From Coxiella-like endosymbiont (GTDB taxonomy: Bacteria > Pseudomonadota > Gammaproteobacteria > Coxiellales > Coxiellaceae): a DNA stretch of 47,462 bases. The stretch is taken from assembly GCF_002871095.1 (NCBI RefSeq), contig NZ_NSHJ01000083.1, positions 1-47,462 on the forward strand, in the 5' to 3' direction. Below the pieces are notes generated by a model. It did not search any database. It was given only the letters and a program-made list of their open reading frames with translations, and had not been told where the DNA came from. A program made the translations under genes and the position numbers. Shown in pieces: positions 20,574 to 31,416 of the stretch (its first letter is position 1; each line of letters opens with the position of its first letter).

Positions 20574-20577
20574 AAAC

Positions 20578-21123
20578 TTACCCTAAATCTTTTAATGGAA
20601 ATTTAAAAGCTCTTAATAAAGCTTCTCCTTCTTTATTAGTACGCGCTGTAGTAGTAATCGTAATATCCATCCCACGAATACTATCCATTTTATAGTACTG
20701 AATTTCTGGAAAAACAATTTGTTCTTGAATTCCAAGACTAAAGTTACCACGTCCATCAAATGATTTAGGATTAAAACCTCGAAAGTCTCGAATACGAGGT
20801 ATTGCAATCGAAATTAACCGTTTTAAAAATTCATACATACGTTCTCGACGCAAGGTTACTTTACAGCCAATAGGCCATCCAGTACGAATTTTAAACCCAG
20901 CTTCTGATTTACGTACATAGGTAATAATTGGTTTTTGTCCCGAAATTCTCATCATATCATCCATAGCCCGTTCCATTATTTTTTTATCAGCTATAGCCTC
21001 ACCAATACCCATATTTAAAGTAATCTTTTCAATACGTGGAACGGCCATAACTGATTTAAAAGCAAACTCTTTTTGTAAAGTTGGAATAATCGTTTTTTTG
21101 TAGAGTTCTTTTAGTTCTACCAT
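20578..21123 (-). CDS. rplE: 50S ribosomal protein L5
   Basis: 5S rRNA-binding protein forming an intersubunit bridge with S13. 181 residues (E. coli 179). Recognised by [35 protein letters not shown] and [17 protein letters not shown]. Nine bases after rplX. Confidence 0.98.
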   Translation of the reverse strand: MVELKELYKKTIIPTLQKEFAFKSVMAVPRIEKITLNMGIGEAIADKKIMERAMDDMMRISGQKPIITYVRKSEAGFKIRTGWPIGCKVTLRRERMYEFLKRLISIAIPRIRDFRGFNPKSFDGRGNFSLGIQEQIVFPEIQYYKMDSIRGMDITITTTARTNKEGEALLRAFKFPLKDLG

Positions 21124-21132
21124 ATTTTTTCC

Positions 21133-21456
21133 TTATACGTCAATTACTTCGCCACTTGACCTAAATACTCGAACTTTCGAGCCATCCTCTAATACTTTAA
21201 TTTTTACTCGGTCTGGTTTTTTAGTGGTAGGGTTATAAATAGCAACATTAGAAACATGAATCCCTGATTCCCGTTTTAATATCCCACCCTTCTCATTTTT
21301 ATTAGGATTAGGCTTTACATGTTTTTTCACTAGATTTACGGCTTCTACTAATATACGTCCCTTAGGTAGAACTTTTAATACCTTACCCTGACGACCTTTA
21401 TCTTTTCCTGTAATTACAACAACAGTATCATCTTTTTTAATTTTCTTCATTGTCAT
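21133..21456 (-). CDS. rplX: 50S ribosomal protein L24
   Basis: Assembly-initiator protein near the exit tunnel. 107 residues (E. coli 104), with a KOW motif (VVVITGKDKGRQGKVLKV) and VKKHVKPNPNKNEKGGI. Two in-frame ATGs lie at 21456 and 21450; the second gives MKKIKKDDT, nearer the usual N-terminus, so the true start may be 21450. Confidence 0.97.
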   Translation of the reverse strand: MTMKKIKKDDTVVVITGKDKGRQGKVLKVLPKGRILVEAVNLVKKHVKPNPNKNEKGGILKRESGIHVSNVAIYNPTTKKPDRVKIKVLEDGSKVRVFRSSGEVIDV

Positions 21457-21474
21457 CAGCTTCTACCCTTGCAG

Positions 21475-21843
21475 CTATAAAACTTCTAAGGCTAACGAAA
21501 TAATTTTTATAAAATTATCGGTTCGTAATTCACGAGTAACTGGCCCAAAAATCCGGGTACCAATTGGTTGTAACTGAGTATTTAATAATACTACCGCATT
21601 ACTATCAAATCGAATCACCGACCCATCATCCCGTCGGACACCTTTACGGGTTCGCACTATTACAGCATTCATTACTTCTCCCTTTTTTACTTTTCCCCGA
21701 GGAATAGCTTCTTTAATACTCACCTTAATAACATCACCGATATTTGCATAACGACGTTTAGAGCCACCCAAAACTTTGATACACATCACACGTCTGGCTC
21801 CACTATTATCTGCTACATTAATAATTGATTGTGCCTGAATCAT
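21475..21843 (-). CDS. rplN: 50S ribosomal protein L14
   Basis: Intersubunit-face protein contacting 16S h14. 122 residues (E. coli 123). [33 protein letters not shown] and the C-terminal [10 protein letters not shown] block are unmistakable. Ten bases after rpsQ. Confidence 0.98.
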   Translation of the reverse strand: MIQAQSIINVADNSGARRVMCIKVLGGSKRRYANIGDVIKVSIKEAIPRGKVKKGEVMNAVIVRTRKGVRRDDGSVIRFDSNAVVLLNTQLQPIGTRIFGPVTRELRTDNFIKIISLALEVL

Positions 21844-21853
21844 GATTGGCTCC

Positions 21854-22120
21854 TCATACTTTTGCTCCTATTTCTCTAATTTTAACTAATTTCCATCTTT
21901 TTATTTTTGAAATAGGACGTGTTTCCTGAACAGTTACAATGTCACCTTCCTGACATTTGTTCCCATAATCATGAGCATACACTTTTGTAGAACGTTTAAT
22001 GAACTTCCCATATTTAGGATGTTTGATTTGCCGTTCTACTACTATAACAATAGTATCATTCATTTTATTACTAACCACTGTGCCTGTCAGAGTACGGATT
22101 GTTTTTTGATTCTTACTCAT
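21854..22120 (-). CDS. rpsQ: 30S ribosomal protein S17
   Basis: Primary 16S binder with an OB fold. 88 residues (E. coli 84). [17 protein letters not shown]-type sequence (here [18 protein letters not shown]), [15 protein letters not shown] and the C-terminal [14 protein letters not shown] are conserved. Its start overlaps the rpmC stop by 4 bases (ATGA). Confidence 0.98.
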   Translation of the reverse strand: MSKNQKTIRTLTGTVVSNKMNDTIVIVVERQIKHPKYGKFIKRSTKVYAHDYGNKCQEGDIVTVQETRPISKIKRWKLVKIREIGAKV

Positions 22121-22314
22121 ACTGTACGTTCCTTTTCTTTCAAAAGGGTTTTAACACGAGCAATATTACGACGTACTTGTTTGTAAAGATGGGAACGGGA
22201 AACTTCCCCCATACTTTTTTGCATTCGTAAATTGAATTGCTCTTTTAATAACTCTAGCAACTCTTTTTTGATTTCAGCTTTTGTTTTATTACGTAATTCA
22301 TTAGTAATTTTCAT
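22117..22314 (-). CDS. rpmC: 50S ribosomal protein L29
   Basis: Exit-tunnel protein forming part of the docking site for trigger factor and SRP. 65 residues (E. coli 63), two helices: [20 protein letters not shown] and [15 protein letters not shown]. One-base overlap with rplP and 4-base overlap with rpsQ point to tight coupling. Confidence 0.97.
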   Translation of the reverse strand: MKITNELRNKTKAEIKKELLELLKEQFNLRMQKSMGEVSRSHLYKQVRRNIARVKTLLKEKERTV

Positions 22315-22727
22315 TACATCACCGTTCGTTTAACAAATATACATTTTACAGGCAATTTAGCCGCCGCTCGATCAAAGGCTTCACGGGCTAGAGCTTCATC
22401 AACTCCTTCAATCTCAAAAAGCATCCGCCCAGGCTGAACAAGTGCTACCCAATATTCAACACTCCCTTTACCTTTACCTTGACGTACTTCTAAAGGCTTT
22501 TTGGTAATTGGTTTATCCGGATAAATACGGATAGTAATTTTACCACCGCGCTTAATATGTCGCGAAAGCGCACGCCGTGCTGCCTCTAATTGACGTGCAG
22601 TAATTTGAGCACAAGCCATTGATTTAAGACCAAACTCTCCAAAACTAACACGATTTCCACGATAAGCCACCCCTCGATTGCGCCCTTTAAAATCTTTTCG
22701 GTATTTTTTGTTACTTGGTTGCAGCAT
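22314..22727 (-). CDS. rplP: 50S ribosomal protein L16
   Basis: Large-subunit protein at the A-site tRNA elbow. 137 residues (E. coli 136). [19 protein letters not shown] at the start, [19 protein letters not shown] and [20 protein letters not shown] follow. In E. coli an arginine in this region is hydroxylated. Fifteen bases after rpsC. Confidence 0.98.
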   Translation of the reverse strand: MLQPSNKKYRKDFKGRNRGVAYRGNRVSFGEFGLKSMACAQITARQLEAARRALSRHIKRGGKITIRIYPDKPITKKPLEVRQGKGKGSVEYWVALVQPGRMLFEIEGVDEALAREAFDRAAAKLPVKCIFVKRTVM

Positions 22728-22742
22728 TTTTACTTGTTTTCC

Positions 22743-23435
22743 CTATTTCACTTCTTCTTCAACTACTTGCTCAACAGCTGCTTCTTTAGTGAGTACTTGC
22801 GTTTTCGACACATGGATTTCACCTTTAAAAATCCATACCTTCACTCCAATCGTTCCATAGGTAGTTTTGGCTGTAGCTTTTGCATAATCAATATCTGCAC
22901 GAAAAATATGCAGAGGAACACGCCCTTCCCGATACCATTCGGTACGAGCGATCTCAGCTCCTCCTAAGCGCCCACTCACACTAATCTTAATTCCCAAAGC
23001 ACCCTGACGCAGAGTATTTTGAACAGCACGTTTCATAGCTCTTCGAAATATAACTCGCCGCTCTAATTGTTGAGCAATATTCTCCGCTACTAATTTAGCA
23101 TCTAATTCAGGCTTTCGAATTTCTTCGATGGTAATATGCACTGGAACTTTCATTACTTTTGATATTTCTGCCCGTAAAGCCTCAATTTCTCCGCCTTTTT
23201 TTCCAATGATGACCCCTAAACGGGCAGAATAAATTGCAATTTTAGCATTACGAGCTGGGCGTTCAATTTGAATTCGACTAATAGAAGCACCTTTTAAACG
23301 CTTTTCTAATAATTGACGTACCTGTAAATCATCATTTAACCTATCAGCAAAATCTTTTTTATCTGCATACCAATTAGATGTCCAATCTTTAGTAATACCA
23401 AGCCGTATGCATACTGGATTAACTTTTTGACCCAT
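22743..23435 (-). CDS. rpsC: 30S ribosomal protein S3
   Basis: Part of the mRNA entry helicase centre. From the ATG at 23435 it has 230 residues (E. coli 233). It starts [18 protein letters not shown], carries the KH domain with [15 protein letters not shown], and the C-domain with [24 protein letters not shown] five codons upstream is in frame, but the ATG matches the invariant family N-terminus and has GGAG upstream. Fifteen bases after rplV. Confidence 0.98.
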   Translation of the reverse strand: MGQKVNPVCIRLGITKDWTSNWYADKKDFADRLNDDLQVRQLLEKRLKGASISRIQIERPARNAKIAIYSARLGVIIGKKGGEIEALRAEISKVMKVPVHITIEEIRKPELDAKLVAENIAQQLERRVIFRRAMKRAVQNTLRQGALGIKISVSGRLGGAEIARTEWYREGRVPLHIFRADIDYAKATAKTTYGTIGVKVWIFKGEIHVSKTQVLTKEAAVEQVVEEEVK

Positions 23436-23450
23436 TAGTTCGATCTCCAC

Positions 23451-23786
23451 TTAAAAATCCGATACTTTAATAGTAATATGACAAGTACGCTTTAAAATTT
23501 GATTGGCACGGCCACGAGCTCGGGCTTGAAATCTTCGCGCCATAACAGGACCTTGATCTACCATTACTGTCAATACTTTTAATGTATCCACGTCAGCACC
23601 CTTATTATGCTCTGCATTAGCAATAGCAGAATCTAAAACTTTTTTCATAATAACCGCCGCTTTTTTATTACTAAAACGCAACAAATCAACTGCTTTTTCA
23701 GCTGGTAAGCCACGAACTTGATCAGCTACAAGCCTTACCTTTTGAGCTGAAATACGTGCATATTTTAATCTTGCAGTAACTTCCAT
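23451..23786 (-). CDS. rplV: 50S ribosomal protein L22
   Basis: Its beta hairpin lines the exit tunnel and is a macrolide resistance locus. 111 residues (E. coli 110). [35 protein letters not shown] (hairpin) and [12 protein letters not shown] are present. Two bases after rpsS. Confidence 0.98.
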   Translation of the reverse strand: MEVTARLKYARISAQKVRLVADQVRGLPAEKAVDLLRFSNKKAAVIMKKVLDSAIANAEHNKGADVDTLKVLTVMVDQGPVMARRFQARARGRANQILKRTCHITIKVSDF

Positions 23787-23788
23787 GA

Positions 23789-24070
23789 TTAACTCTCTTT
23801 CTTTACTTTGCGATCACCTGAATGAGCCCTAAAAGTACGAGTTATGGCAAACTCCCCTAACTTATGACCTACCATATTTTCCGAAATATAAATGGGCACA
23901 TGTTGGCGTCCATTATGTACTGCAATAGTCAACCCGACCATTATAGGCGTTACCATAGAGCGCCGCGACCAGGTTTTAATAGGCCGTTTGCTGCTTTCTT
24001 TTTGTGCTTGTTCCACCTTTTTTAAGAGGTGATGGTCCACAAAGGGGCCTTTATTTGTTGATCTTGGCAC
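23789..24070 (-). CDS. rpsS: 30S ribosomal protein S19
   Basis: Head protein paired with S13. 93 residues (E. coli 92). [40 protein letters not shown] and [18 protein letters not shown] are the family blocks. It lies between rplB (20-base gap) and rplV. Confidence 0.98.
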   Translation of the reverse strand: MPRSTNKGPFVDHHLLKKVEQAQKESSKRPIKTWSRRSMVTPIMVGLTIAVHNGRQHVPIYISENMVGHKLGEFAITRTFRAHSGDRKVKKES

Positions 24071-24090
24071 TGCTTTACCTCTTTTTTATG

Positions 24091-24915
24091 TTATTTTTTA
24101 AGCCGATCACGAATAATCATATTATTCGTACGTTTATTACGACGAGTTTTATAGCCTTTTGTTGGTTTACCTGTCGGAGAAACTGGATGGCGACCGCCTG
24201 AAGTCTTGCCCTCCCCGCCTCCATGAGGATGATCTACTGGATTCATGGCCACCCCACGAACAGTAGGTCGTCGTCCACGCCAACGTTTAGCACCTGCTTT
24301 ACCAAGTGAACGTAAATTATGTTCTGAGTTGGATACTTCTCCCACACAAGCACGGCAACTTGCTAAAACCTTGCGTATCTCGCCAGAACGCATTCGAACA
24401 ATGCTGTAAATTCCCTCTTTAGCTGTTAATTGAGCCGAAGTACCTGCACTTCGGATAAGTTGTGCTCCTCTTCCTGGTTTTAATTCAAGATTGTAAATAC
24501 TAGTTCCTAAGGGGATATTCTGCAATGGCAAACAATTACCCGGTTTAATTGGAGCATCTTTCCCTGAAACTACTCGAGAATTTTGATGGAGCCCTTTCGG
24601 AGCTATAATATAACGACGCTCCCCATCTTGAAATAAAATTAAGGCAATATGAGCACTACGATTCGGATCATATTCCAATCGTTCTACAATACCCTCCCCT
24701 TCCTTATCCCGTTTAAAGTCAATTATACGATAATGGCGCTTATGTCCACCACCACGACGACGCACAGTAATACGTCCATGATTATTACGGCAACTAATAC
24801 GTTTTTTACTTTCTACCAGCGGTGTATATGGGTTACCTTTATGCAAATCTGGGTGTACAACCTTGACAACAAATCGTCGTCCGGGTGACGTGGGTTTTAC
24901 TTTCACTAAAGCCAT
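24091..24915 (-). CDS. rplB: 50S ribosomal protein L2
   Basis: Essential for subunit association and peptidyl-transferase assembly. 274 residues (E. coli 273). Contains [33 protein letters not shown] and [20 protein letters not shown], whose histidine is the conserved residue implicated in peptidyl transfer. Second-last basic tail [14 protein letters not shown] is normal. Confidence 0.99.
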   Translation of the reverse strand: MALVKVKPTSPGRRFVVKVVHPDLHKGNPYTPLVESKKRISCRNNHGRITVRRRGGGHKRHYRIIDFKRDKEGEGIVERLEYDPNRSAHIALILFQDGERRYIIAPKGLHQNSRVVSGKDAPIKPGNCLPLQNIPLGTSIYNLELKPGRGAQLIRSAGTSAQLTAKEGIYSIVRMRSGEIRKVLASCRACVGEVSNSEHNLRSLGKAGAKRWRGRRPTVRGVAMNPVDHPHGGGEGKTSGGRHPVSPTGKPTKGYKTRRNKRTNNMIIRDRLKK

Positions 24916-24935
24916 TTGTTTATTTACTCCAACTC

Positions 24936-25223
24936 TTATTCACCAGTTACAATATTGATTTCATTGCCTGGTACTAATGTAACGTACGCCTTTTTCCAAT
25001 TCTTACGCCGACCACGCACTTTTCGAAATCGAATAGCTTTTCCTTTAATATTAGAAATATGCACTGTTTTTACCACAACATTAAATTGATTTTCTACAGT
25101 AGACTTAATTTCAGATTTCGTTGCACCCGGTATTACTTTAAATATATATTGGCCGCTAATTAAACTGCTCTTTTCTGATACACGAACAGCTATAAGGATT
25201 TTTAGTAATCTTTCTTGATTCAC
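24936..25223 (-). CDS. rplW: 50S ribosomal protein L23
   Basis: Exit-site protein and main docking site for trigger factor and SRP. 95 residues (E. coli 100). Recognised by [35 protein letters not shown] and [13 protein letters not shown]. Its start overlaps the rplD 3' end by 4 bases. Confidence 0.97.
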   Translation of the reverse strand: MNQERLLKILIAVRVSEKSSLISGQYIFKVIPGATKSEIKSTVENQFNVVVKTVHISNIKGKAIRFRKVRGRRKNWKKAYVTLVPGNEINIVTGE

Positions 25224-25840
25224 GATAATCTTTCCTCGAGTTTTTGCAAAGCATCTACTGTAATCAATACATTTTCAGCAGCAACAAGACTGACAGGATC
25301 TACCTGTATAGCATCAGAAGTTGTAACATTTATCATATTTCGTGAAGCTAACTCAATATTACGATCTTGCCCATTGAGAATGATTAAAGCTTTTTCTATA
25401 TTTAAAACTGCTAGTAATCTCTTTAATTCTCGAGTCTTAGGCTCTTGTAATTTTAAATTTTCTACTACAATAAAACGCTCTTTCCGAATTAATTCAGAAA
25501 AAATAGAAACCATAGCTCGATGATACATTTTTCGGTTAACTTTTTGTGAAAAATCACGCGGTTTTGCTGCAAAAGTTACACCACCTCCACGCCAGAGAGG
25601 ACTTCGAATACTTCCAGCTCGAGCTCGGCCAGTCCCTTTTTGGCGCCATGGTTTAGTGCCACCTCCCCGGACCTTACTTCGCAGCTTTTGCGCTTTAGTC
25701 CCAGAACGCCCACCTGCTAAATAAGCAGTAACAACTTGATGAACTAAACCTTCTTTAAATTCCTCTCTAAAGGTAGTATCAGGTACAACGATTTTACTCA
25801 ATTCCTTTTTCTCGAAGGAATATACCAGAAGCTCCATCAT
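25220..25840 (-). CDS. rplD: 50S ribosomal protein L4
   Basis: Exit-tunnel protein; in E. coli it also autoregulates the S10 operon by attenuation and translational repression. 206 residues (E. coli 201). The tunnel loop reads [21 protein letters not shown] and [19 protein letters not shown]. The start codon can be either of two tandem ATGs (25840, 25837). It directly abuts rplC. Confidence 0.98.
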   Translation of the reverse strand: MMELLVYSFEKKELSKIVVPDTTFREEFKEGLVHQVVTAYLAGGRSGTKAQKLRSKVRGGGTKPWRQKGTGRARAGSIRSPLWRGGGVTFAAKPRDFSQKVNRKMYHRAMVSIFSELIRKERFIVVENLKLQEPKTRELKRLLAVLNIEKALIILNGQDRNIELASRNMINVTTSDAIQVDPVSLVAAENVLITVDALQKLEERLS

Positions 25841-26491
25841 TTATCTCCCTGTGCTCTTTTTAATTGATTTTGTAATAATGACCTCGCTACCAGGAGCACC
25901 AGGTAATGCTCCTTTGATTAAAAGAAGATTTTGTTCGGTATCCACTTTAATAATTTCTTGATTTTGAACAGTACGGTAAGTATTTCCCATATGGCCTGCC
26001 ATTTTTTTACCTTTCCACACGCGACCAGGTGTTTGACATTGACCTATAGAACCCGGCGCACGATGGGATAAGGAATTTCCGTGGGTAGCATCCTGAGTGT
26101 GAAAATTATGACGCTTTACGGTACCCGCAAAGCCTTTTCCGCGAGTTAAACCCCGCACATCAACAACCTCCCCTTCTTTAAAAATTCCCACATTAAGCTC
26201 ATCACTTATTTTAGTTTTAGTTAATTCTTTGGCAGTTACACGAAATTCACGAATAACCTTCCCTGGCTTTACGCCACTTTTCGCATAATGTCCTGCTATT
26301 GGCTTATTAATACGTGCAAAAGATTTTTTGCCATAAGCCACTTGAATAGCGCAATAGCCATCGAGATCTACTCTTTTTATTTGAGTAACCCAATTAGGGA
26401 TTACTTCAACTACGGTAACAGCAATAAACACTCCCCTCTCTGTAAAGACATGAGTCATACCACATTTTTGACCAACTAAACCAATAGGCAT
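25841..26491 (-). CDS. rplC: 50S ribosomal protein L3
   Basis: Early assembly protein reaching the peptidyl-transferase centre. 216 residues (E. coli 209). [51 protein letters not shown] and [10 protein letters not shown] are all present. It contains the Q of the family's methylated glutamine region. It lies 57 bases after rpsJ, a gap holding a terminator-like hairpin. Confidence 0.98.
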   Translation of the reverse strand: MPIGLVGQKCGMTHVFTERGVFIAVTVVEVIPNWVTQIKRVDLDGYCAIQVAYGKKSFARINKPIAGHYAKSGVKPGKVIREFRVTAKELTKTKISDELNVGIFKEGEVVDVRGLTRGKGFAGTVKRHNFHTQDATHGNSLSHRAPGSIGQCQTPGRVWKGKKMAGHMGNTYRTVQNQEIIKVDTEQNLLLIKGALPGAPGSEVIITKSIKKSTGR

Positions 26492-26520
26492 TTACCTACG
26501 CTCCCAAATTATCTAATCAC

Positions 26521-26554
26521 TATAAAATAAAAAAGGCTAAACTCAGTTTTAGCC
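26521..26554 (-). terminator. Intrinsic terminator or attenuator between rpsJ and rplC
   Basis: On the minus strand GGCTAAA (26554-26548) pairs with TTTAGCC (26541-26535) across a 6-base loop and is followed at once by TTTTTTATTTTATA. The rpsJ stop codon TAA lies inside the left arm. This is the classic layout of a Rho-independent terminator. It would end the str-tuf-rpsJ message or attenuate it before rplC. The rplC upstream sequence has a GATAAT but no good -35, so I favour partial read-through. Confidence 0.7.
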
Positions 26555-26884
26555 AGATTCTGATTCAACACTTATTTGTACATCTACTCCGGCAGCTAAA
26601 TCTAATTTCATTAATGCATCTACTGTCTTATCAGTAGGCTGCACGATGTCTATCAATCGTTTATGAGTTCGAATTTCATATTGATCTCGAGCATCTTTAT
26701 CCACATGAGGGGAAATCAATACTGTATAGCGCTCAATTTTTGTAGGCAACGGAATTGGGCCTTTAATAACAGCACCAGTTCTCCGTGCTGTCTCAACAAT
26801 CTCTCGGGTAGATCGATCAATCAAGCGATGATCAAAAGCTTTTAATCGAATCCGTATACGTTGGTTATTATTAAAGACTACCAT
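26549..26884 (-). CDS. rpsJ: 30S ribosomal protein S10 (NusE)
   Basis: Head protein that also acts as NusE in antitermination and couples to NusG. 111 residues (E. coli 103); the extra residues lie at both ends (MVVFNN before [15 protein letters not shown], and ESESG after VDVQIS). The block [20 protein letters not shown] is intact. It lies 15 bases after tuf, so it is organised with the str genes as well as with S10. Confidence 0.98.
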   Translation of the reverse strand: MVVFNNNQRIRIRLKAFDHRLIDRSTREIVETARRTGAVIKGPIPLPTKIERYTVLISPHVDKDARDQYEIRTHKRLIDIVQPTDKTVDALMKLDLAAGVDVQISVESESG

Positions 26885-26899
26885 AATTTATTCCCATAT

Positions 26900-28093
26900 C
26901 TACTTAATAATTTTCGTTACAACACCGGCTCCAACAGTACGTCCCCCTTCTCGAACCGCAAATCGTAATCCTTCATCCATCGCCACCGGTGCAATTAACT
27001 TCACTGTTACCTTTACATTATCTCCAGGCATCACCATTTCAACATCTGCCGGCAGACTCAATACCTCGCCCGTCACGTCCGTCGTGCGAAAATAAAATTG
27101 TGGTCGATACCCTTTTAAAAAGGGCGTATGACGACCTCCCTCTTCCTTTAACAATACATAAATCTCTCCTTCAAACATTGTATGTGGTGTGATCGTTCCA
27201 GGCTTTGCTAATACTTGTCCTCGCTCTACTTCTTCTCGCTTTGTCCCTCTCAATAAAACACCAACATTATCTCCCGCTTCTCCCTGATCCAATAACTTAC
27301 GGAACATCTCCACACCCGTACACGTCGTTTTCGTCGTCGCATTAATCCCCACAATTTCAATTTCATCTCCAACCTTCACAATCCCTCGCTCAATTCGTCC
27401 TGTCACCACTGTTCCACGACCCGATATTGAAAATACGTCCTCAATCGGCATGAGAAAGGGCTTCTCTTTCTCTCGTTGTGGCTCCTCAAAATATGCGTCC
27501 ATCGTCTCCACTAACTTTAATATTACCGGAATCCCTAATTCTGCAGTGTCTCCTTGCAACGCTTTCAGTGCAGAACCCACTACAATCGGTGTCTGATCAC
27601 CTGGAAAATCATAACTCGTCAATAAATCCCTCACTTCTATCTCGACTAATTCTAATAACTCTTGATCATCTACCATATCCGCTTTATTCAAAAAAACTAC
27701 GATCGCCGGAACTCCTACCTGCTTCGCTAATAGAATATGTTCTCGCGTCTGCGGCATCGGACCATCCGCCGCACTCACCACCAATATTGCTCCATCCATC
27801 TGCGCCGCTCCCGTGATCATATTCTTCACATAATCTGCGTGCCCTGGACAATCTACATGAGCATAATGACGTTTATCACTTTGATACTCCACATGTGAAG
27901 TTGCTATCGTAATCCCTCGCGCACGCTCTTCTGGTGCATTGTCAATCTGATCAAAGGCACGTACTTCTCCTCCAAACTTATCTGATAACACCTTCGTCAA
28001 CGCCGCCGTCAACGTCGTCTTACCATGATCCACATGGCCTATCGTCCCTACATTTAAATGCGGCTTTTCTCTTATAAATTTTTCTTTAGACAT
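26900..28093 (-). CDS. tuf: Elongation factor Tu, copy 1 (str operon)
   Basis: GTPase that delivers aminoacyl-tRNA to the ribosome. 397 residues. G1 GHVDHGKT at 19-26, G3 DCPGH at 81-85 and G4 NKAD at 136-139; domains 2 and 3 are complete. It lies 20 bases after fusA in the usual rpsL-rpsG-fusA-tuf order. Its codon use is more C-rich than that of its AT-rich neighbours, as expected for a very highly expressed gene. It differs from the second copy (43595-44788) at about 21 residues, for example V44 here versus A44 there. Confidence 0.99.
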   Translation of the reverse strand: MSKEKFIREKPHLNVGTIGHVDHGKTTLTAALTKVLSDKFGGEVRAFDQIDNAPEERARGITIATSHVEYQSDKRHYAHVDCPGHADYVKNMITGAAQMDGAILVVSAADGPMPQTREHILLAKQVGVPAIVVFLNKADMVDDQELLELVEIEVRDLLTSYDFPGDQTPIVVGSALKALQGDTAELGIPVILKLVETMDAYFEEPQREKEKPFLMPIEDVFSISGRGTVVTGRIERGIVKVGDEIEIVGINATTKTTCTGVEMFRKLLDQGEAGDNVGVLLRGTKREEVERGQVLAKPGTITPHTMFEGEIYVLLKEEGGRHTPFLKGYRPQFYFRTTDVTGEVLSLPADVEMVMPGDNVKVTVKLIAPVAMDEGLRFAVREGGRTVGAGVVTKIIK

Positions 28094-28113
28094 GAGACTA
28101 TCACCTCTCTTGC

Positions 28114-30207
28114 TTAACTCTCTTGTTTAATAATTGCTTCAGCGATATTATTTGGCGCTTCGGCATATTTTAAAAATTCCATCGTATAAGTCGCACGCCC
28201 TTGAGTTAACGAACGAAGATCAGTCGCATAACCAAACATCTCCGCTAAAGGCACTTCAACATCAACGATTTTACCGGCAGGACTTTCATCCATACCTTGA
28301 ATGATACCTCGACGGCGATTGAGATCACCAACGACATCACCCATATATTCTTCTGGGGTAATAATTTCTACCTTCATAATAGGCTCAAGTAATACAGGAT
28401 GTGCCTTGGCAGCTCCCTCTTTGAAACACATAGAGCCAGCAATTTTAAATGCCATTTCACTGGAGTCAACATCATGATAAGAACCATCAAAAATAGCTAC
28501 TTTTACGTCTACAACAGGATAACCAGCAATAACCCCATTTTCCATTTGTTCCCGGACACCTTTTTCTACGGCGGGGATATATTCTTTGGGTACTACCCCA
28601 CCAACAATTTCGTTCAAAAATGTAAAACCAGAACCTGCTTCTTTGGGTTCGATCCTAAGCCATACATGCCCGTATTGTCCACGACCACCCGTTTGACGAA
28701 TGTATTTCCCTTCTTGTTCTATAGTTTTGCGAATAGTTTCCCGATACGCCACACGAGGCTTCCCAACATTCGCAGCAACATGAAATTCACGCTGCATTCT
28801 ATCTACAATAATTTCTAAATGCAGCTCACCCATTCCCTCAATAATAGTCTGCCCAGATTCCTCATCAGTATGAACGCGAAACGAGGGATCTTCTTGAGCT
28901 AATTTTCCTAAAGCTATTCCCATTTTCTCCTGATCTGCTTTTGTTTTAGGCTCAATAGCCACGGAGATTACTGGCTCTGGAAACTCCATTTTCTCAAGAG
29001 TAATAATTTTCTGCTGATCACAAAGGGTATCTCCAGTAGTAACATTTTTTAGGCCTACAGCAGCTGCAATATCACCAGCATGCACTTCTTTAATCTCTTC
29101 CCGAGAGTTAGAATGCATTTGTAAGAGACGTCCAATACGTTCTTTTTTACGCTTGACTGGGTTATAAACGAAGTCACCAGATTTTAATACGCCGGAATAA
29201 ACACGAAAGAAAGTCAGTGTGCCAACGAAAGGATCAGAAGCAATTTTAAAAGCTAACGCCGCAAAAGGTGCTTCATCAGAAGGAACACGTGATCCTTCGC
29301 AACCATCGTCTTCCTCACCCTGAATAGCAGGTATATCTGTGGGTGCAGGTAAGTAATCAATCACAGCATCCAACAAAGCCTGTACCCCTTTATTCTTAAA
29401 GGCACTTCCACATAACATTGGCACAATTTCATTAGCCAAAGTACGTCGACGTAACCCTTCTCGAACTTCCTGCTTCGAAAGCTCTCCATTTTCTAAATAT
29501 TTTTCCATTAATTCTTCTGAGGACTCGGCAACAGCTTCTAGCATTTTTTCATACCATTCTTGAGCATCTAGTTTCATCTCTTCGGGAATTTCCGCCAGTT
29601 TATAAGTACGACCTTTATCTGCCTCATTCCAATAAATAGCTTTCATTCGAATTAAATCAACAATCCCTTGAAAATTTTCTTCTTCTCCAATAGGAAGCTG
29701 AATAGGAACTGGATTACATTTCAATCGCTCTTTTACTTGCTGTACTACTCGTAGAAAATTTGCGCCTGAACGGTCTATCTTATTTACAAAACCCAAACGT
29801 GGAACACCATAGCGATTAGCCTGTCTCCAAACAGTTTCAGTTTGAGGTTCTACCCCGCCCACGGAACAGAAAATAGCAACCGCTCCGTCTAGCACTCGTA
29901 AAGAACGTTCAACTTCAATGGTAAAATCTACATGCCCAGGCGTATCAATAATATTAACTCGATGTTTTGGATATTGCTGATCCATGCCCATCCAAAAACA
30001 ACTCGTAGCTGCAGAAGTAATAGTAATACCCCGCTCTTGCTCTTGCTCCATCCAATCCATGATAGCACTCCCTTCATGAACCTCACCCATTTTGTGAGAA
30101 ACGCCTGTATAGTAGAGGATACGCTCAGTCGTAGTAGTTTTCCCTGCATCTATGTGTGCCATAATGCCTAAATTACGGGTACGTTCTAATGGAATTTTTC
30201 TAGACAT
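28114..30207 (-). CDS. fusA: Elongation factor G
   Basis: Translocation and ribosome-recycling GTPase. 697 residues (E. coli 704). G1 AHIDAGKT at 17-24, switch [30 protein letters not shown]-terminal domains with [14 protein letters not shown] and [18 protein letters not shown]. Fifteen bases after rpsG and 20 before tuf. No insert or truncation seen. Confidence 0.99.
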   Translation of the reverse strand: MSRKIPLERTRNLGIMAHIDAGKTTTTERILYYTGVSHKMGEVHEGSAIMDWMEQEQERGITITSAATSCFWMGMDQQYPKHRVNIIDTPGHVDFTIEVERSLRVLDGAVAIFCSVGGVEPQTETVWRQANRYGVPRLGFVNKIDRSGANFLRVVQQVKERLKCNPVPIQLPIGEEENFQGIVDLIRMKAIYWNEADKGRTYKLAEIPEEMKLDAQEWYEKMLEAVAESSEELMEKYLENGELSKQEVREGLRRRTLANEIVPMLCGSAFKNKGVQALLDAVIDYLPAPTDIPAIQGEEDDGCEGSRVPSDEAPFAALAFKIASDPFVGTLTFFRVYSGVLKSGDFVYNPVKRKKERIGRLLQMHSNSREEIKEVHAGDIAAAVGLKNVTTGDTLCDQQKIITLEKMEFPEPVISVAIEPKTKADQEKMGIALGKLAQEDPSFRVHTDEESGQTIIEGMGELHLEIIVDRMQREFHVAANVGKPRVAYRETIRKTIEQEGKYIRQTGGRGQYGHVWLRIEPKEAGSGFTFLNEIVGGVVPKEYIPAVEKGVREQMENGVIAGYPVVDVKVAIFDGSYHDVDSSEMAFKIAGSMCFKEGAAKAHPVLLEPIMKVEIITPEEYMGDVVGDLNRRRGIIQGMDESPAGKIVDVEVPLAEMFGYATDLRSLTQGRATYTMEFLKYAEAPNNIAEAIIKQES

Positions 30208-30222
30208 TGCAATTATTTTCTT

Positions 30223-30798
30223 TTACCACCGATAATGTGCAAATGCTTGGTTTGCTTTAGCGATCCGATGAACTTCTTCTTTTTTCTTTACTGCTCCACC
30301 ACGATTTTCTAGCGCATCCAAGATTTCATTTGCCAAACATAAAATCATTGTCTTTTCATGACGCTTATTTGCATATTTACTCAGCCAACGCATAGCCAAA
30401 GCTTGACGTCGAACCGCTCGTATCTCTACAGGCACCTGATAGGTAGAACCCCCTACTCGACGTGATTTCACTTCTACACTAGGCATCACATTAGCTAAAG
30501 CTTCTTTAAATGTATCTAAAGCTACAGCACGAGTTTTTTCATTAACACAGATATGCTGCTGCTCTTTCAATTTTCCTACGGCCTTATCACCTCTTTCTAT
30601 AACACCTTCTTCCTCGAAACGCTTTTTATTACCACACACACGCTTTACTACGATATCCAAAGCTCCATAGACGATACTCTCTGCTACCGATTTTTTACCA
30701 TTGCGCATAACGGCATTTATAAACTTACTTAAAAGCTCACTATGAAAGAGTGGATCTGGCAAAACTTCCCGTTTAGGTGCTGCTTTTCTTCGTGCCAT
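30223..30798 (-). CDS. rpsG: 30S ribosomal protein S7, enlarged form
   Basis: Head nucleator contacting the E-site tRNA and the mRNA; represses the str operon in E. coli. 191 residues, while E. coli has 156-179. The core [19 protein letters not shown]-, [15 protein letters not shown] and [10 protein letters not shown] is normal. The extra length is an insertion of about 35 residues near positions 55-90 ([19 protein letters not shown] and following), lysine/glutamate-rich. I recall that Coxiella S7 is also of this size, which supports the taxonomic guess. Confidence 0.97.
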   Translation of the reverse strand: MARRKAAPKREVLPDPLFHSELLSKFINAVMRNGKKSVAESIVYGALDIVVKRVCGNKKRFEEEGVIERGDKAVGKLKEQQHICVNEKTRAVALDTFKEALANVMPSVEVKSRRVGGSTYQVPVEIRAVRRQALAMRWLSKYANKRHEKTMILCLANEILDALENRGGAVKKKEEVHRIAKANQAFAHYRW

Positions 30799-30820
30799 CT
30801 AAAGTTCTCCACGCTGATTT

Positions 30821-31195
30821 TTATTCTTTAGGTTTTTTTTCACCATATTTAGAACGACCTCGACGTCGCCCTAAAACACCCGCTGTATCTAAGCTTCCAC
30901 GTACGATGTGATAGCGCACACCGGGTAAGTCTTTTACACGGCCACCTCTAATTAATACTACGGAATGCTCTTGCAAATTGTGACCTTCGCCTCCGATATA
31001 AGCAGTTACTTCAATACCATTAGTAATTCGTACCCGAGCTACTTTCCGTAAAGCTGAATTAGGCTTTTTAGGAGTAGTAGTGTATACCCGAGTACACACG
31101 CCTCGTTTTTGAGGGCAACCTTCTAATGCGGGAACGTCGCTTTTTTTTAATTTTGCACGACGGGGCTTTCTTACTAACTGATTGATTCTAGACAT
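30821..31195 (-). CDS. rpsL: 30S ribosomal protein S12
   Basis: Decoding-centre protein and streptomycin target. 124 residues, the E. coli length. [19 protein letters not shown] carries the two lysines (K43/K44) at the resistance-determining site in wild-type form; [17 protein letters not shown] contains the second resistance lysine, also wild type. First gene of the str group, with its own promoter upstream. Confidence 0.98.
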   Translation of the reverse strand: MSRINQLVRKPRRAKLKKSDVPALEGCPQKRGVCTRVYTTTPKKPNSALRKVARVRITNGIEVTAYIGGEGHNLQEHSVVLIRGGRVKDLPGVRYHIVRGSLDTAGVLGRRRGRSKYGEKKPKE

Positions 31196-31253
31196 TAAAA
31201 TTTTCTCTAAGCAGCAAAATTTCTTCTTTTAATCTACGAAAGACAGAACGAGA

Positions 31254-31283
31254 ACTATAAATAAAAACAATGAGCTCTGTCAA
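31254..31283 (-). promoter_or_regulatory. Sigma-70 promoter of the str operon (rpsL)
   Basis: In the 221-base rpoC-rpsL spacer, minus strand: a perfect -35 TTGACA (31278-31283) and -10 TATAGT (31254-31259) with 18 bases between. A second TTGACA lies just upstream (31297-31302) but has no partner -10. Transcription should start near 31247, about 50 bases before the rpsL ATG, setting rpsL-rpsG-fusA-tuf-rpsJ apart from rpoBC. Confidence 0.75.
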
Positions 31284-31416
31284 GCTAAATTAATGTTGTC
31301 AAATAATTTCCATTTTTACTAAAGAATATTTAGATCTATTTTTTTAAGCCACCATCAGTGCATCAGTTGCTCACATGTTTTGTTATGCTGAATATAAGAG
31401 GAAGAAACTAAAGAAC

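Noticed and set aside
31297-31302. Second TTGACA upstream of rpsL as another promoter
   Set aside because: No -10 hexamer lies at 16-18 bases; the downstream TTGACA/TATAGT pair is sufficient.
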